64,000 bases of DNA from Streptomyces galbus. GTDB lineage: Bacteria; Actinomycetota; Actinomycetes; Streptomycetales; Streptomycetaceae. The DNA lies in assembly GCF_005280195.1 (NCBI RefSeq), contig NZ_SZPR01000017.1:302012-366011 (forward strand). The letters are read 5' to 3'. Positions 15,163 through 23,242 of this stretch are shown one piece after another (the first letter of the stretch is position 1; every line of letters begins with the position of its first letter). Position numbers and translations under genes: made by a program. The notes beneath the pieces were generated by a model. That model made no database searches. It was not told where the DNA came from and saw only the letters and a program-made list of their open reading frames with translations.

Positions 15163-16191
15163 TCAGCGCGCGGTCCGCGCGGAGGCGGGCGGCGTCGCGC
15201 CGGGGGGCACGGTCAGCGCGGACGACGGCGCGGGCGCCGGGGACGGCACACCGGGGCCGACGGCCGCGGCGACCAGGTCCGACCACGTCGGCCGCGGGGC
15301 GGGCGTCCAGGACGCCGGTGTGACGGGTGCGGCCACGCCCAGCGGGCGTATCAGCGGCGACATGGCCGCCGCGCCGGCCACCACGGGCGTGGTGAACCGC
15401 TGCCGGGGCGTCGACGGGGCCGGCACACCCGGGAGGAGCGGTGCGGACACCTCGGTCGGGGCGACCGGGGTGTCGCCGAGCAGGCTCTGGCCGCTCTGGG
15501 CGGACAGCGGGACCGCGCTGCGGCGGCGCTGGCCCTCGGGCGCCGTGGCGGTGCCGGACGCGGCGGTGCGGGCCGGTGTGACGTTGCTGCCGCTGCCGGA
15601 GCCGCCGCGGGCGTCCGCGGCCGTGTCGAAGGGGCTGCCGCCGGTCATGCCGCCCAGGGCGATCGCGGCCAGCGAGACCGCTCCGGCGGCCACGAAGGCG
15701 ATCCGCATCCCCCGGGAGCGCTCGGCCTCGCCGCGGGCCACGGGGTGGATGCGGAAGCCGCGCTCGGCGGGGTCGGGGGCCGGCCCGGAGCCGTGGGCGC
15801 GCGCCGGGGCGTAGGCGAACTCGAAGGGCTGGCCCCGTCGCACCCCGAAGGCGCCGAGGGCCGGTGCGGGGGCGGCGTCGGGGAGGCGGGCGCCGAACCC
15901 CGCCCCGCCGAGCGGGGTGGCGCCGTCGTCCGGGTCACCCCCCGCGGGGAGGCCCTGGAGGCGGGCCAGGAAGCTCTCGGAGGGCGTCGGCGGGGCGACG
16001 GCCGCGAAGACGTCCTTCAGACGGCGCTGCGCGTCCACCTCCGCCTTGCACTTCGGGCAGGTGGCCACGTGCGCCAGTACGCGCTCGCGCGCGTCATGAC
16101 CGAGCTCTCCGTCCACCAGGGCGGAGAGTCGGTCTCCCAGGTGCTGCTCTGCGAGGTGTCCCTCGGCAGGGTCCGGCCGTGTTCCACTCAC
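15163..16191 (-). CDS. Zinc-containing anti-sigma factor (RseA-like)
   Basis: The 342-residue product starts at GTG 16189-16191, overlapping the sigma gene stop by 4 nt. An N-terminal helix carries the ZAS motif H41-x3-C45-x2-C48 (LAHVATCPKCKAE), which binds zinc and the sigma factor. A membrane helix (MRIAFVAAGAVSLAAIALGG) is near residue 185, followed by about 135 residues of Ser/Pro/Thr-rich sequence outside the membrane. The family holds its ECF sigma factor inactive until redox or phosphorylation/proteolysis releases it. Mycobacterial RseA is much shorter and soluble, so the membrane anchor is a difference. Translational coupling gives 1:1 supply with the sigma factor. Confidence 0.88.
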   Translation of the reverse strand: MSGTRPDPAEGHLAEQHLGDRLSALVDGELGHDARERVLAHVATCPKCKAEVDAQRRLKDVFAAVAPPTPSESFLARLQGLPAGGDPDDGATPLGGAGFGARLPDAAPAPALGAFGVRRGQPFEFAYAPARAHGSGPAPDPAERGFRIHPVARGEAERSRGMRIAFVAAGAVSLAAIALGGMTGGSPFDTAADARGGSGSGSNVTPARTAASGTATAPEGQRRRSAVPLSAQSGQSLLGDTPVAPTEVSAPLLPGVPAPSTPRQRFTTPVVAGAAAMSPLIRPLGVAAPVTPASWTPAPRPTWSDLVAAAVGPGVPSPAPAPSSALTVPPGATPPASARTAR

Positions 16192-16982
16192 GCGGGCGCG
16201 CCCCCTCCCCTCAGAGCGGGCACGCGGGGCACGAAGGAGCGGCGCCCGGCGCGGGCCTCGGGCGAGCGGTGCGCGAGGGCCTTGCGGAGCTGGGAGCGGC
16301 CCCGGTGGATCCGCGAGCGGACCGTGCCGAGCTTGACGCCGAGGGTCGCGGCGATCTCCTCGTAGGACAGGCCTTCGATGTCGCACAGGACGACGGCCGC
16401 GCGGAACTCGGGCGCGAGGGTGTCGAGGGCCTGCTGGACGTCGGCGTCGAAGTGCGCGTCGTTGAAGACCTGCTGCGGGGTCGGCTCCTTGCTGGCGAGC
16501 CGCTCGGCGGCGTCCTCGCCGAGGGCGTCGAAGCGGATGCGCTGCTTGCGGCGGACCATGTCCAGGAACAGGTTGGTGGTGATCCGGTGCAGCCAGCCCT
16601 CGAAGGTGCCGGGCGAGTAGGTCGACAGGGAGCGGAAGACCCGGACGAAGACCTCCTGGGTGAGGTCCTCGGCGTCGTGCTGGTTGCCCGTCAGCCGGTA
16701 GGCGAGACGGTACACGCGGGCGCTGTGCGTGCTGACGATCTCCTCCCAGGTGGGCGGAGTCCAGGCCTGCCCGTCCGCGTCGGTGGTGAAGGTCGCGGTC
16801 GGGATCCTGCCAGAGGCGGGGCCGGCGGGGCCGGCGGCGTGGCTCGGGTCAGCAGCGGTGTCGGTCACGGATCTCGGCCTGCCCGCCGATCCGAGGAGGC
16901 GCCGCAGCGCTCCCCCGCGATCCACAGGCGTGGCCGCACCTCCCCTGTCAGCTCTGGTGGTGTCCAGCGGAGCCCCTACCAT
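16188..16982 (-). CDS. ECF sigma factor, mycobacterial SigE-like
   Basis: The 264-residue protein has an Ala/Gly-rich N-terminal extension of about 85 residues. Sigma region 2 contains VYRLAYRLTGNQHDAEDL and GTFEGWLHRITTNLFLDMVR. Region 4 contains PPEFRAA-like LAPEFRAAVVLCDIEGLS and LGVKLGTVRSRIHRGR, the helix-turn-helix that reads the -35 box. These blocks are nearly identical to M. tuberculosis SigE (Rv1221), which controls envelope stress. This is not the S. coelicolor gene named sigE. ATG 16982 is preferred but GTG 16988 is possible; the SD region is weak. It is coupled to the anti-sigma gene by a GTGA overlap. Confidence 0.93.
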   Translation of the reverse strand: MVGAPLDTTRADRGGAATPVDRGGALRRLLGSAGRPRSVTDTAADPSHAAGPAGPASGRIPTATFTTDADGQAWTPPTWEEIVSTHSARVYRLAYRLTGNQHDAEDLTQEVFVRVFRSLSTYSPGTFEGWLHRITTNLFLDMVRRKQRIRFDALGEDAAERLASKEPTPQQVFNDAHFDADVQQALDTLAPEFRAAVVLCDIEGLSYEEIAATLGVKLGTVRSRIHRGRSQLRKALAHRSPEARAGRRSFVPRVPALRGGGAPA

Positions 16983-17211
16983 AGCCACCTCGCCCGTTAG
17001 GACCGGATAAGCGGTTTTACGAGAATTTGATCTGGGCTGGTACGGCTCATGCGGCTGCGTCAGCAGTTGCTCGCCGCCCCGCTCCTCGTCGTGATCCAAC
17101 TGTGTCCCCCCGCGGTCGTTCCCACCCCTTCAAACGCCCGGTCCCATCTGCGGGTTCCCGACGCCAACGGATACAGTCACGCCGAGGCAACCGCGGGGAC
17201 AGGAGAGGGTC

Positions 17212-17844
17212 ATTACCGGCAACCGGCAGACGAGCTGGGCGTTCGCCGACGCCTATGTCGCCGAGGACGACGCACTGCGCTGGGCCCGCGAACGGGCCCG
17301 TGAGGCAGGGCTGCGCTCGGTGACGCCCGGCACGGGCGCCGCGCTGCGTCTGCTCGCCGCCTCCGTGGACGCCAAGGCCGTCGCGGAGATCGGTACGGGC
17401 ACCGGTGTCTCCGGCATCCACCTGCTGCACGGGATGCGCCCGGACGGGGTGCTGACGACCGTGGACCCCGAGCCGGAGCACCAGCAGTTCGCCCGGCAGG
17501 CGTTCCGCGCCTCGGGCTTCGCCAGCAACCGGGCCCGCTTCATCCCGGGCCGCGCCCTGGACGTGCTGCCCCGCCTCGCCGACGCCGGCTACGACCTCGT
17601 CTTCTGCGACGGCGACCGGCTGGAGCTGCTCGACTACCTCGCTGAATCGTTGCGCCTGCTGCGTCCGGGCGGCCTCGTGGTGTTCGAGGGCGTCTTCGCG
17701 AACGGGCGCACGGTGGACTCGGGGCCGCAGCCCACGGAGGTCATACGCATCCGGGAGCTGCTGCGCGCGGTGCGCGAGAGCCAGGAGCTGGTGCCGTCGC
17801 TGCTGCCGGTCGGCGACGGGCTGCTGTGCGCGGTCAAGCGCTGA
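17212..17844 (+). CDS. O-methyltransferase with probable ATT start
   Basis: The 210-210 residue product is a class I SAM-dependent methyltransferase of the catechol/caffeoyl-CoA O-methyltransferase type: NRQTSWAFADAYVAEDDALRWA, with motif I AEIGTGTGVSG at about 58-68, then TVDPEPEH, FIPGRALDVLP and YDLVFCDGD. The conserved N-terminal helix starts directly after an ATT codon at 17212, which has AGGAG (17201-17205) 6 nt upstream; no in-frame ATG, GTG or TTG is found upstream. A GTG at 17320 would delete 36 conserved residues. It is divergent from the ECF sigma gene, exactly as Rv1220c is from sigE. Confidence 0.88.
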   Translation: MTGNRQTSWAFADAYVAEDDALRWARERAREAGLRSVTPGTGAALRLLAASVDAKAVAEIGTGTGVSGIHLLHGMRPDGVLTTVDPEPEHQQFARQAFRASGFASNRARFIPGRALDVLPRLADAGYDLVFCDGDRLELLDYLAESLRLLRPGGLVVFEGVFANGRTVDSGPQPTEVIRIRELLRAVRESQELVPSLLPVGDGLLCAVKR

Positions 17845-17859
17845 GCTGCCGGGGAAAAG

Positions 17860-17896
17860 CAGTCCCCCGGCACCGCACTGCGATGCCGGGGGACTG
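17860..17896. terminator. Perfect 13-bp hairpin terminator
   Basis: CAGTCCCCCGGCA (17860-17872) and its complement TGCCGGGGGACTG (17884-17896) flank an 11-nt loop between the convergent methyltransferase and DUF3117 genes. Confidence 0.88.
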
Positions 17897-17918
17897 GAAG
17901 GGTATGGTCGCTTCCGCG

Positions 17919-18086
17919 TCAGCCGACGACCTTCTTGAGGGCGTCGCCGAGGGCGTCGGCCTCGTCCGGGGTCAGCTCTACGACGAGCCGACCGCCGCCT
18001 TCGAGCGGAACGCGCATGACGATGCCCCGCCCCTCCTTGGTCACCTCGAGCGGGCCGTCGCCCGTCCGCGGCTTCATGGCCGCCAT
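17919..18086 (-). CDS. DUF3117 small protein, 55 residues
   Basis: The 55-residue protein starts MAAMKPRTGDGPLEVTKEGR and continues through GGRLVVELTPDEADALGDAL, the full DUF3117 pattern of actinobacteria. It is small, soluble and probably a compact beta-beta-helix; function is unknown. ATG 18084-18086 has AAGGGGAA upstream. A mycobacterial neighbour, Rv1211, belongs to the same family and sits beside tagA as here. A promoter candidate lies about 110 nt upstream. Confidence 0.88.
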   Translation of the reverse strand: MAAMKPRTGDGPLEVTKEGRGIVMRVPLEGGGRLVVELTPDEADALGDALKKVVG

Positions 18087-18197
18087 GCTCGTTCCCCTTC
18101 CTGAAACCAGCTCATCGCCAAAGCCGACGGCCCCTGAAGGGCACGCGCAGTCCAGCGGGACCCGCGACACCGGCATCGAACACATTGCTTCCCAGCC

Positions 18198-18228
18198 ATT
18201 ATCCCGCATCTCAGGACCCGATGACCAA
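18198..18228 (-). promoter_or_regulatory. Candidate promoter for the DUF3117 gene
   Basis: On the minus strand TTGGTC (18228-18223) is followed after 19 nt by GATAAT (18203-18198), a near-consensus -10. It lies in the 383-nt gap 18087-18469 shared with the divergent enoyl-CoA hydratase gene; apart from this and the operator at 18425 nothing else was recognised there. Confidence 0.45.
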
Positions 18229-18424
18229 CATCGGTCGGCATCGCTTGGGCAACGCGCGCGAGCAAAACCACCCAATTCGGCGATGTGACTGCGATACTGC
18301 GCGCCCGGCACCGAGATACGCCGTTCGGGAACCGGTGCCGGACCGCTCCGGCTTCTTTGACGCAGCTCACACGTCCGGTCCGGTCCCCCGGCCGGGAACT
18401 CCGTCATGCTGTCCTTCAGACGAC

Positions 18425-18444
18425 GACGTACTGAGCGGTACGTC
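18425..18444 (+). promoter_or_regulatory. Operator-like inverted repeat before enoyl-CoA hydratase
   Basis: GACGTAC (18425-18431) and GTACGTC (18438-18444) form a perfect 7-bp inverted repeat around TGAGCG, 25 nt before the ATG. The size and GTACGTC arms fit a TetR-family operator of the kind controlling acyl-CoA metabolism. No regulator gene is adjacent. Confidence 0.55.
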
Positions 18445-18469
18445 AGTGCCGCCACACGGAGGGACTCCC

Positions 18470-19273
18470 ATGGCCGACACCGTGCTCCACGAGGTGAGCG
18501 ACGGACTCGCGACGATCACCCTGAACCGCCCCGAGGCGATGAACGCGCTGAACGTCGCGGCCAAGGTGGCCCTGCGGGACGCGCTGCGCTCCGCCGCGGA
18601 GGACAGCTCCGTACGGGCCGTGCTGCTGACCGCGGCCGGGGACCGGGCGTTCTGCGTGGGCCAGGACCTCAAGGAGCACATCGGGCTGCTGGCGGCCGAC
18701 CGGGAGAGCGGGTCGGGGCAGACGATGAGCACGGTGCGCGAGCACTACAACCCGATCGTGCGGGCCCTGACCGAGATGGCCAAGCCCGTGGTCGCGGCGG
18801 TGAACGGCGTGGCCGCCGGCGCGGGCTTCGGGTTCGCGCTCGCCGCGGACTACCGGGTGGTCGCGGACACGGCGGCCTTCACCACCTCGTTCGCCGGGGT
18901 GGCCCTGACCGCCGACTCGGGCGTCTCCTGGACCCTGCCGCGGGTCGTGGGCCCCTCACGCGCGACCGACCTGCTGCTGTTCCCGCGCTCGATCACGGCG
19001 CAGGAGGCCTACGAGCTGGGCATCGCCAACCGGCTGGTGCCGGCCGCGGAGCTGCGCGCGGAGGCCGAGAAGGTCGCGCGCGGGCTGGCCGAGGGCCCGA
19101 CGGTGGCGTACGCGGCGCTCAAGGAGTCGGTGCGCTTCGGCCTGTCGCACTCCCTGTCCGAGACGCTGGAGAAGGAGGACGAGCTGCAGACGCGGGCCGG
19201 GCAGTCCGAGGACCACGCGATCGCCGTCCAGGCCTTCGTGAACAAGGAGAAGCCGAAGTACCTGGGCCGCTAG
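18470..19273 (+). CDS. Enoyl-CoA hydratase/isomerase family protein
   Basis: The 267-residue protein is a full crotonase: LATITLNRPEAMNALN at the N-terminus, the oxyanion-hole segments DRAFCVGQDLKEH and VAAVNGVAAGAGFGFALAAD, and the C-terminal helix bundle ending FVNKEKPKYLGR. It resembles the PaaG/PaaB-like group by the AFCVGQDLKEH sequence, in which Asp replaces the usual second Glu region; the exact acyl-CoA substrate cannot be set. GGAGGG lies about 7 nt before ATG 18470. It is monocistronic, with a TetR-type operator candidate immediately upstream, and converges on tag. Confidence 0.88.
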   Translation: MADTVLHEVSDGLATITLNRPEAMNALNVAAKVALRDALRSAAEDSSVRAVLLTAAGDRAFCVGQDLKEHIGLLAADRESGSGQTMSTVREHYNPIVRALTEMAKPVVAAVNGVAAGAGFGFALAADYRVVADTAAFTTSFAGVALTADSGVSWTLPRVVGPSRATDLLLFPRSITAQEAYELGIANRLVPAAELRAEAEKVARGLAEGPTVAYAALKESVRFGLSHSLSETLEKEDELQTRAGQSEDHAIAVQAFVNKEKPKYLGR

Positions 19274-19294
19274 GGGGCCGTCCCGCGGGCGCGG

Positions 19295-19882
19295 TCAGCG
19301 GCGCCCGCGGGCCACGCAGGTCTCCAGGTGGTCGTCCACCAGGCCGCACGCCTGCATGAGGGCGTAGGCCGTGGTGGGGCCGACGAAGCGCAGGCCGCGC
19401 TTCTTCAGGGCCTTGGACAGGGCCGTGGACTCCGGGGTGATCGCGGGGACGTCCGCCAGGGTCCTGGGGGCCGGGCGGCCGGCGGGGTCGGGCGCGTGGG
19501 ACCAGATCAGCTCGTCCAGCTCGCCCGGCGCCCACGCGGCGAGCACGCGCGCGTTGGCGAGCGTGGCGTCGATCTTGGCGCCGTTGCGGATGATGCCCGG
19601 GTCGGCGAGGAGCCGCGCGCGGTCCTCGTCGGTGAAGCCGGCCACCGCCGCGATCTTGAAGTCGGCGAAGGCCGCGCGGAACCCGGCGCGGCGGCGCAGG
19701 ATCGTGATCCAGGACAGGCCGGACTGGAACGCCTCCAGGCTGACCCGCTCGAACAGGGCGTCGTCACCGTGGACCGGGCGGCCCCATTCCTCGTCGTGGT
19801 ACGTGACGTAGTCCGGCGTCGACAGCGCCCACGGGCAGCGCGCCGCGCCGTCCGGGCCCGTCAGGGCGGCTCCCTCGCTCAC
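19295..19882 (-). CDS. tag: DNA-3-methyladenine glycosylase I
   Basis: The 195-residue protein shows the Tag family signature CPWALSTPDYVTYHDEEWG at 16-34, FQSGLSWITILRRR in the helix-hairpin region, and the C-terminal DDHLETC. C16, H29, H185 and C189 match the zinc-snap ligands that tie the two ends together. The enzyme removes 3-methyladenine from alkylated DNA. GTG 19880-19882 overlaps the DivIVA-domain gene stop as GTGA, with GAGGACC upstream. The order DivIVA-like gene then tag mirrors Rv1209/Rv1210 (tagA). Confidence 0.93.
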   Translation of the reverse strand: MSEGAALTGPDGAARCPWALSTPDYVTYHDEEWGRPVHGDDALFERVSLEAFQSGLSWITILRRRAGFRAAFADFKIAAVAGFTDEDRARLLADPGIIRNGAKIDATLANARVLAAWAPGELDELIWSHAPDPAGRPAPRTLADVPAITPESTALSKALKKRGLRFVGPTTAYALMQACGLVDDHLETCVARGRR

Positions 19883-20247
19883 CGGTCCTCCTGCGGGGCG
19901 GGCTTCTCGGTGGACACGCCGGGCGCCGCGTGGGCCGCCGGGGCCTGCGCGCCCGCCAGGGCGGACTCCAGGTCGGCGATCCGGGCGTCGCGCTCGGCGA
20001 GTTCCGCGGCGAGGCGGTTGAGGGCGTCGTCGACGTCCGCCATGCGGTAGCCGCGGGCGGCCAGCGGGAAGCGCAGGGCGTCGACGTCCGCGCGGGTGAC
20101 CGGGCGGTCGGGGGGCAGCGGGTCGTACAGCCGCTGCGGCGCGCTCTCCGGCAGCGGGCCGGTGCCCTCGCCGCCGCCCACCACGGCGAGTGTGACCGCG
20201 GCGACCACGACGGCGAGCGCGACGACCAGGAAGAAGAACATAACCAT
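19879..20247 (-). CDS. Membrane-anchored DivIVA-domain protein
   Basis: The 122-residue protein starts with a single membrane helix (MVMFFFLVVALAVVVAAVTL), followed by a linker and a DivIVA-like segment VTRADVDALRFPLAARGYRMADVDDALNRLAAEL (quoted here as the region around residues 50-83). A short coiled coil follows (ERDARIADLESALA). This N-terminal-anchor layout is seen in small actinobacterial proteins such as Rv1209. A role at the curved membrane or cell pole is possible but not shown. It is coupled to tag by a 4-nt overlap. Confidence 0.82.
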   Translation of the reverse strand: MVMFFFLVVALAVVVAAVTLAVVGGGEGTGPLPESAPQRLYDPLPPDRPVTRADVDALRFPLAARGYRMADVDDALNRLAAELAERDARIADLESALAGAQAPAAHAAPGVSTEKPAPQEDR

Positions 20248-20385
20248 CGGTGCGTCCCCACGCTCGGTTGCTCGAACGATGTGTCCGAAGACGGAAGTCT
20301 TGAGGGTCCGATCGTGCCATGCGGGTGTGACGGTTAGGGTCGCAGGCGGCGGAAGTCAGGCACGTACCGGGAGAGGTCACAGGGG

Positions 20386-21246
20386 ATGCTCAGGCTGGGC
20401 AGGCGGGAATTCGGCACCCACGAGCCGGTGATCATGGCGATCGTGAACCGGACGCCGGACTCCTTCTACGACCGGGGTGCCACGTTCCACGACGAGCCGG
20501 CCCTCGCGCGCGTGGAGCAGGCCGTTGCCGAGGGCGCGGCGATCATCGACATCGGCGGGGTGAAGGCCGGCCCCGGCGAGGAGGTCTCCGCCGAGGAGGA
20601 GGCACGGCGCACGGTGGGCTTCGTGGCCGAGGTGCGGCGCAGGTTCCCGGACGTGGTGATCAGCGTGGACACCTGGCGGGCGTCGGTCGGGGAGGCGGTC
20701 TGCGAGGCGGGGGCGGATCTGCTGAACGACGCGTGGGGCGGCGTGGACCCGCAGCTCGCGGAGGTCGCCGCGCGCCACGGGGTGGGGCTGGTGTGCACCC
20801 ACGCGGGCGGCGCGCAGCCGCGGACCCGGCCGCACCGGGTGACGTACGACGACGTCATGGCCGACATCCTGCGGGTGACCGTGGGGCTGGCGGAGCGGGC
20901 GGTGGCCCTCGGGGTGCCGCGGGAGTCCGTGCTGATCGACCCCGGGCACGACTTCGGGAAGAACACCCGGCACAGCCTGGAGGCGACGCGCCGGCTCGGC
21001 GAGATGGTGGAGACCGGCTGGCCGGTGCTGGTGTCGCTGTCCAACAAGGACTTCGTCGGGGAGACGCTGGACCGGCCGGTCGAGGAGCGGGTGATCGGCA
21101 CGCTGGCGACCACGGCGGTGTCGGCGTGGCTGGGCGCCCAGGTGTACCGGGTGCACGAGGTGGCCGAGACGCGGCAGGTGCTGGACATGGTGGCGTCGAT
21201 CGCCGGCCACCGGGCACCGGCGGTGGCCCGCCGCGGCCTGGCCTGA
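20386..21246 (+). CDS. folP2: FolP2-like divergent dihydropteroate synthase homologue
   Basis: The 286-residue protein has the pterin-binding TIM-barrel fold: MAIVNRTPDSFYDRG, a DIGGVKAGPGE loop, SVDTWRASV, NDAWGG, and DPGHDFGKNT. Several catalytic loop signatures differ from true dihydropteroate synthase. DIGGESTRPG has become DIGGVKAGPGE, the SRK motif is SLSNKDF, and the usual MHMxGxP loop is THAGGAQPRTRP. M. tuberculosis FolP2 (Rv1207) is a similar paralogue without DHPS activity. ATG 20386 has GGAGAGG upstream. It is divergent from the DivIVA/tag pair. The real substrate is unknown. Confidence 0.85.
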   Translation: MLRLGRREFGTHEPVIMAIVNRTPDSFYDRGATFHDEPALARVEQAVAEGAAIIDIGGVKAGPGEEVSAEEEARRTVGFVAEVRRRFPDVVISVDTWRASVGEAVCEAGADLLNDAWGGVDPQLAEVAARHGVGLVCTHAGGAQPRTRPHRVTYDDVMADILRVTVGLAERAVALGVPRESVLIDPGHDFGKNTRHSLEATRRLGEMVETGWPVLVSLSNKDFVGETLDRPVEERVIGTLATTAVSAWLGAQVYRVHEVAETRQVLDMVASIAGHRAPAVARRGLA

Positions 21247-21279
21247 CCCGGGCCGCGGCGGGGACGAGCGCTCGGGCCC

Positions 21280-22038
21280 TTACCGGCCCGCCTCCTTGGA
21301 GACCAGGGCCACCGCCTCCTCCACGTCGTCCGTGACGTGGAAGAGCAGCAGGTCCTTGTCCGAGGCCTTGCCCTGGGCGACCAGGGTGTTCTTCAGCCAG
21401 TCCACCAGCCCGCCCCAGTAGGCGCTGCCGAACAGCACGATGGGGAAGCGGGTGACCTTCTGGGTCTGGACCAGGGTCAGCGCCTCGAAGAGCTCGTCCA
21501 GCGTGCCGAGTCCGCCGGGCAGGACCACGAAGCCCTGCGCGTACTTGACGAACATCATCTTGCGCACGAAGAAGTAGCGGAAGTTGAGCCCGATGTCGAC
21601 GTAGGGGTTCAGCCCCTGCTCGAAGGGGAGCTCGATGCCGAGGCCCACGGAGGTGCCGCCGGCCTCGGAGGCGCCCTTGTTGGCGGCCTCCATGGCGCCG
21701 GGGCCGCCGCCGGTGATCACGGCCCAGCCGGCCTCGACCAGCCCCCGGCCGAGGCGGACGCCGGCCTCGTACTCCGGTGAGTCGGCCGGGGTCCGGGCGG
21801 AGCCGAAGACGCTGATGGCGGGCGGGAGTTCGGCGAGCGTGCCGAAGCCCTCGATGAACTCCGACTGGATGCGCAGCACGCGCCAGGGGTCGGTGTGCAC
21901 CCAGTCGGTGGGGGCGCGCTCGTCCAGCAGCCGCTGGTCCGTCGTACTGGCGGTGACCTGGCCCCGCCGTCGGAGGACCGGTCCGAGGCGCTGCTCGTCC
22001 GGCGGCTGTTTCTTCCCCTCGGGATTGCCGGTAGGCAT
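21280..22038 (-). CDS. LOG-family nucleotide phosphoribohydrolase (TIGR00730)
   Basis: The 252-residue Rossmann-fold protein carries the LOG signatures VITGGGPGAMEAANKGA and VLPGGLGTLDELFEAL (PGGxGTxxE). LOG proteins cleave cytokinin-like riboside 5'-monophosphates and related nucleotides to base plus ribose 5-phosphate, and are often misnamed lysine decarboxylases. A short basic N-terminal tail (PEGKKQPPDEQR) precedes the fold. The gene is upstream of nothing on its strand and follows dapE by 91 nt. Rv1205 is the mycobacterial counterpart in the same neighbourhood. Confidence 0.9.
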   Translation of the reverse strand: MPTGNPEGKKQPPDEQRLGPVLRRRGQVTASTTDQRLLDERAPTDWVHTDPWRVLRIQSEFIEGFGTLAELPPAISVFGSARTPADSPEYEAGVRLGRGLVEAGWAVITGGGPGAMEAANKGASEAGGTSVGLGIELPFEQGLNPYVDIGLNFRYFFVRKMMFVKYAQGFVVLPGGLGTLDELFEALTLVQTQKVTRFPIVLFGSAYWGGLVDWLKNTLVAQGKASDKDLLLFHVTDDVEEAVALVSKEAGR

Positions 22039-22129
22039 GTCCGCTCCCTCCGCTTTCGGGGTCTCCCCGCCCTCGGGTGGAGCCGGCGGGCGGGGAAGGC
22101 TGTTCCGCCTCAGCGTAGATCGCTGCGGG

Positions 22130-23242
22130 TTACGGGCGGGGGACTTCGGCGTGTCGGGCCCGGGCCCCGGTCAGCCAGTGCCGCAGGCGCTCCTCCGCGG
22201 CGAGGATCTTCGCCGTGTCGACGCGTTCGTCGCGCTTGTGCGCCAGGTGCGGGTTGCCGGGGCCGTAGTTGACCGCCGGGACGCCGAGCGCGGAGAAGCG
22301 GGAGACGTCCGTCCAGCCGAACTTGGGCTGCGGGGTGCCGCCGACGGCCTCGATGAACGCGGCCGCGGCCGGGTGGGACAGGCCGGGCAGGGCGCCGGGG
22401 CTGTGGTCGTCGACGGTGAACTCCGCGACGCCGCAGTCGGCGAACACCTCGCGCACGTGCCGGACGGCCTCCTCCTCGCTGCGGTCGGGCGCGTAGCGGA
22501 AGTTGACGGTGACGACGCACTCGTCCGGGATGACGTTGCCGGCCACGCCGCCCGAGATGCCGACGGCGTTGAGGCCCTCGCGGTACTCCAGGCCGTCGAT
22601 GACGGGCCGGCGCGGCTCGTAGGAGGCGAGGCGGGCGAGGATCGGGGCGGCGGCGTGGACGGCGTTGGAGCCCATCCAGCCGCGTGCGGAGTGGGCGCGC
22701 TCGCCCTGGGTGCGCAGCTTGACCCGCAGGGTGCCCTGGCAGCCGCCCTCCACCTGGCCGTCGGAGGGTTCGAGGAGCACCGCGAAGTCGCCGGCCAGCC
22801 ACTCGGGGCGGGCCTCGGCGATGTGCCGCAGGCCGTTCAGCTCGGCGGCGACCTCCTCGTTGTCGTAGAAGACGAAGGTCAGGTCGCGGTCGGGGGCGGG
22901 GACGGTGGCCGCGATGCGGAGCTGGACGGCGACGCCCGACTTCATGTCGCAGGTGCCGCAGCCCCACAGCACGCCGTCCTCGTCGAGCCGCGAGGGGACG
23001 TTGTCCGCGATGGGGACGGTGTCGATGTGGCCGGCGAGGATCACCCGCTGCGCCCGGCCCAGCGTGGTGCGGGCGACGACGTTGTTGCCGTACCGGTCGA
23101 CCGTCAGGTGCGGCAGGGCGCGCAGGGCGGTCTCGATCGCGTCCGCGAGCGGCTTCTCGGTGCCGCTCTCCGACGGGAAGTCGACGAGCCGCGCGGTGAG
23201 GGCTGCGGCGTCCAGCGTGAGGTCCAGCGGGGTGTCGGCCAT
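22130..23242 (-). CDS. dapE: Succinyl-diaminopimelate desuccinylase
   Basis: The 370-residue M20 metallopeptidase family enzyme has the dinuclear zinc ligands in sequence: LAGHIDTVPIAD, WGCGTCDMKSG, FYDNEEVAAE (catalytic EE) and NYGPGNPHLAHKRDE. A central lid/dimerisation domain (RAHSARGWMGSNAVHAA) interrupts the catalytic domain. It hydrolyses N-succinyl-LL-diaminopimelate to LL-DAP in the lysine and peptidoglycan pathway. ATG 23242 starts MADTPLDLTLDAAAL. dapC lies 1.9 kb away on the same strand, consistent with a regional DAP cluster. Confidence 0.93.
   Translation of the reverse strand: MADTPLDLTLDAAALTARLVDFPSESGTEKPLADAIETALRALPHLTVDRYGNNVVARTTLGRAQRVILAGHIDTVPIADNVPSRLDEDGVLWGCGTCDMKSGVAVQLRIAATVPAPDRDLTFVFYDNEEVAAELNGLRHIAEARPEWLAGDFAVLLEPSDGQVEGGCQGTLRVKLRTQGERAHSARGWMGSNAVHAAAPILARLASYEPRRPVIDGLEYREGLNAVGISGGVAGNVIPDECVVTVNFRYAPDRSEEEAVRHVREVFADCGVAEFTVDDHSPGALPGLSHPAAAAFIEAVGGTPQPKFGWTDVSRFSALGVPAVNYGPGNPHLAHKRDERVDTAKILAAEERLRHWLTGARARHAEVPRP

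Noticed and set aside
16188..16982. The S. coelicolor gene named sigE
   Set aside because: Context (anti-sigma, HtrA, TatB) and sequence match mycobacterial SigE; the S. coelicolor sigE-cseABC operon is a different locus.
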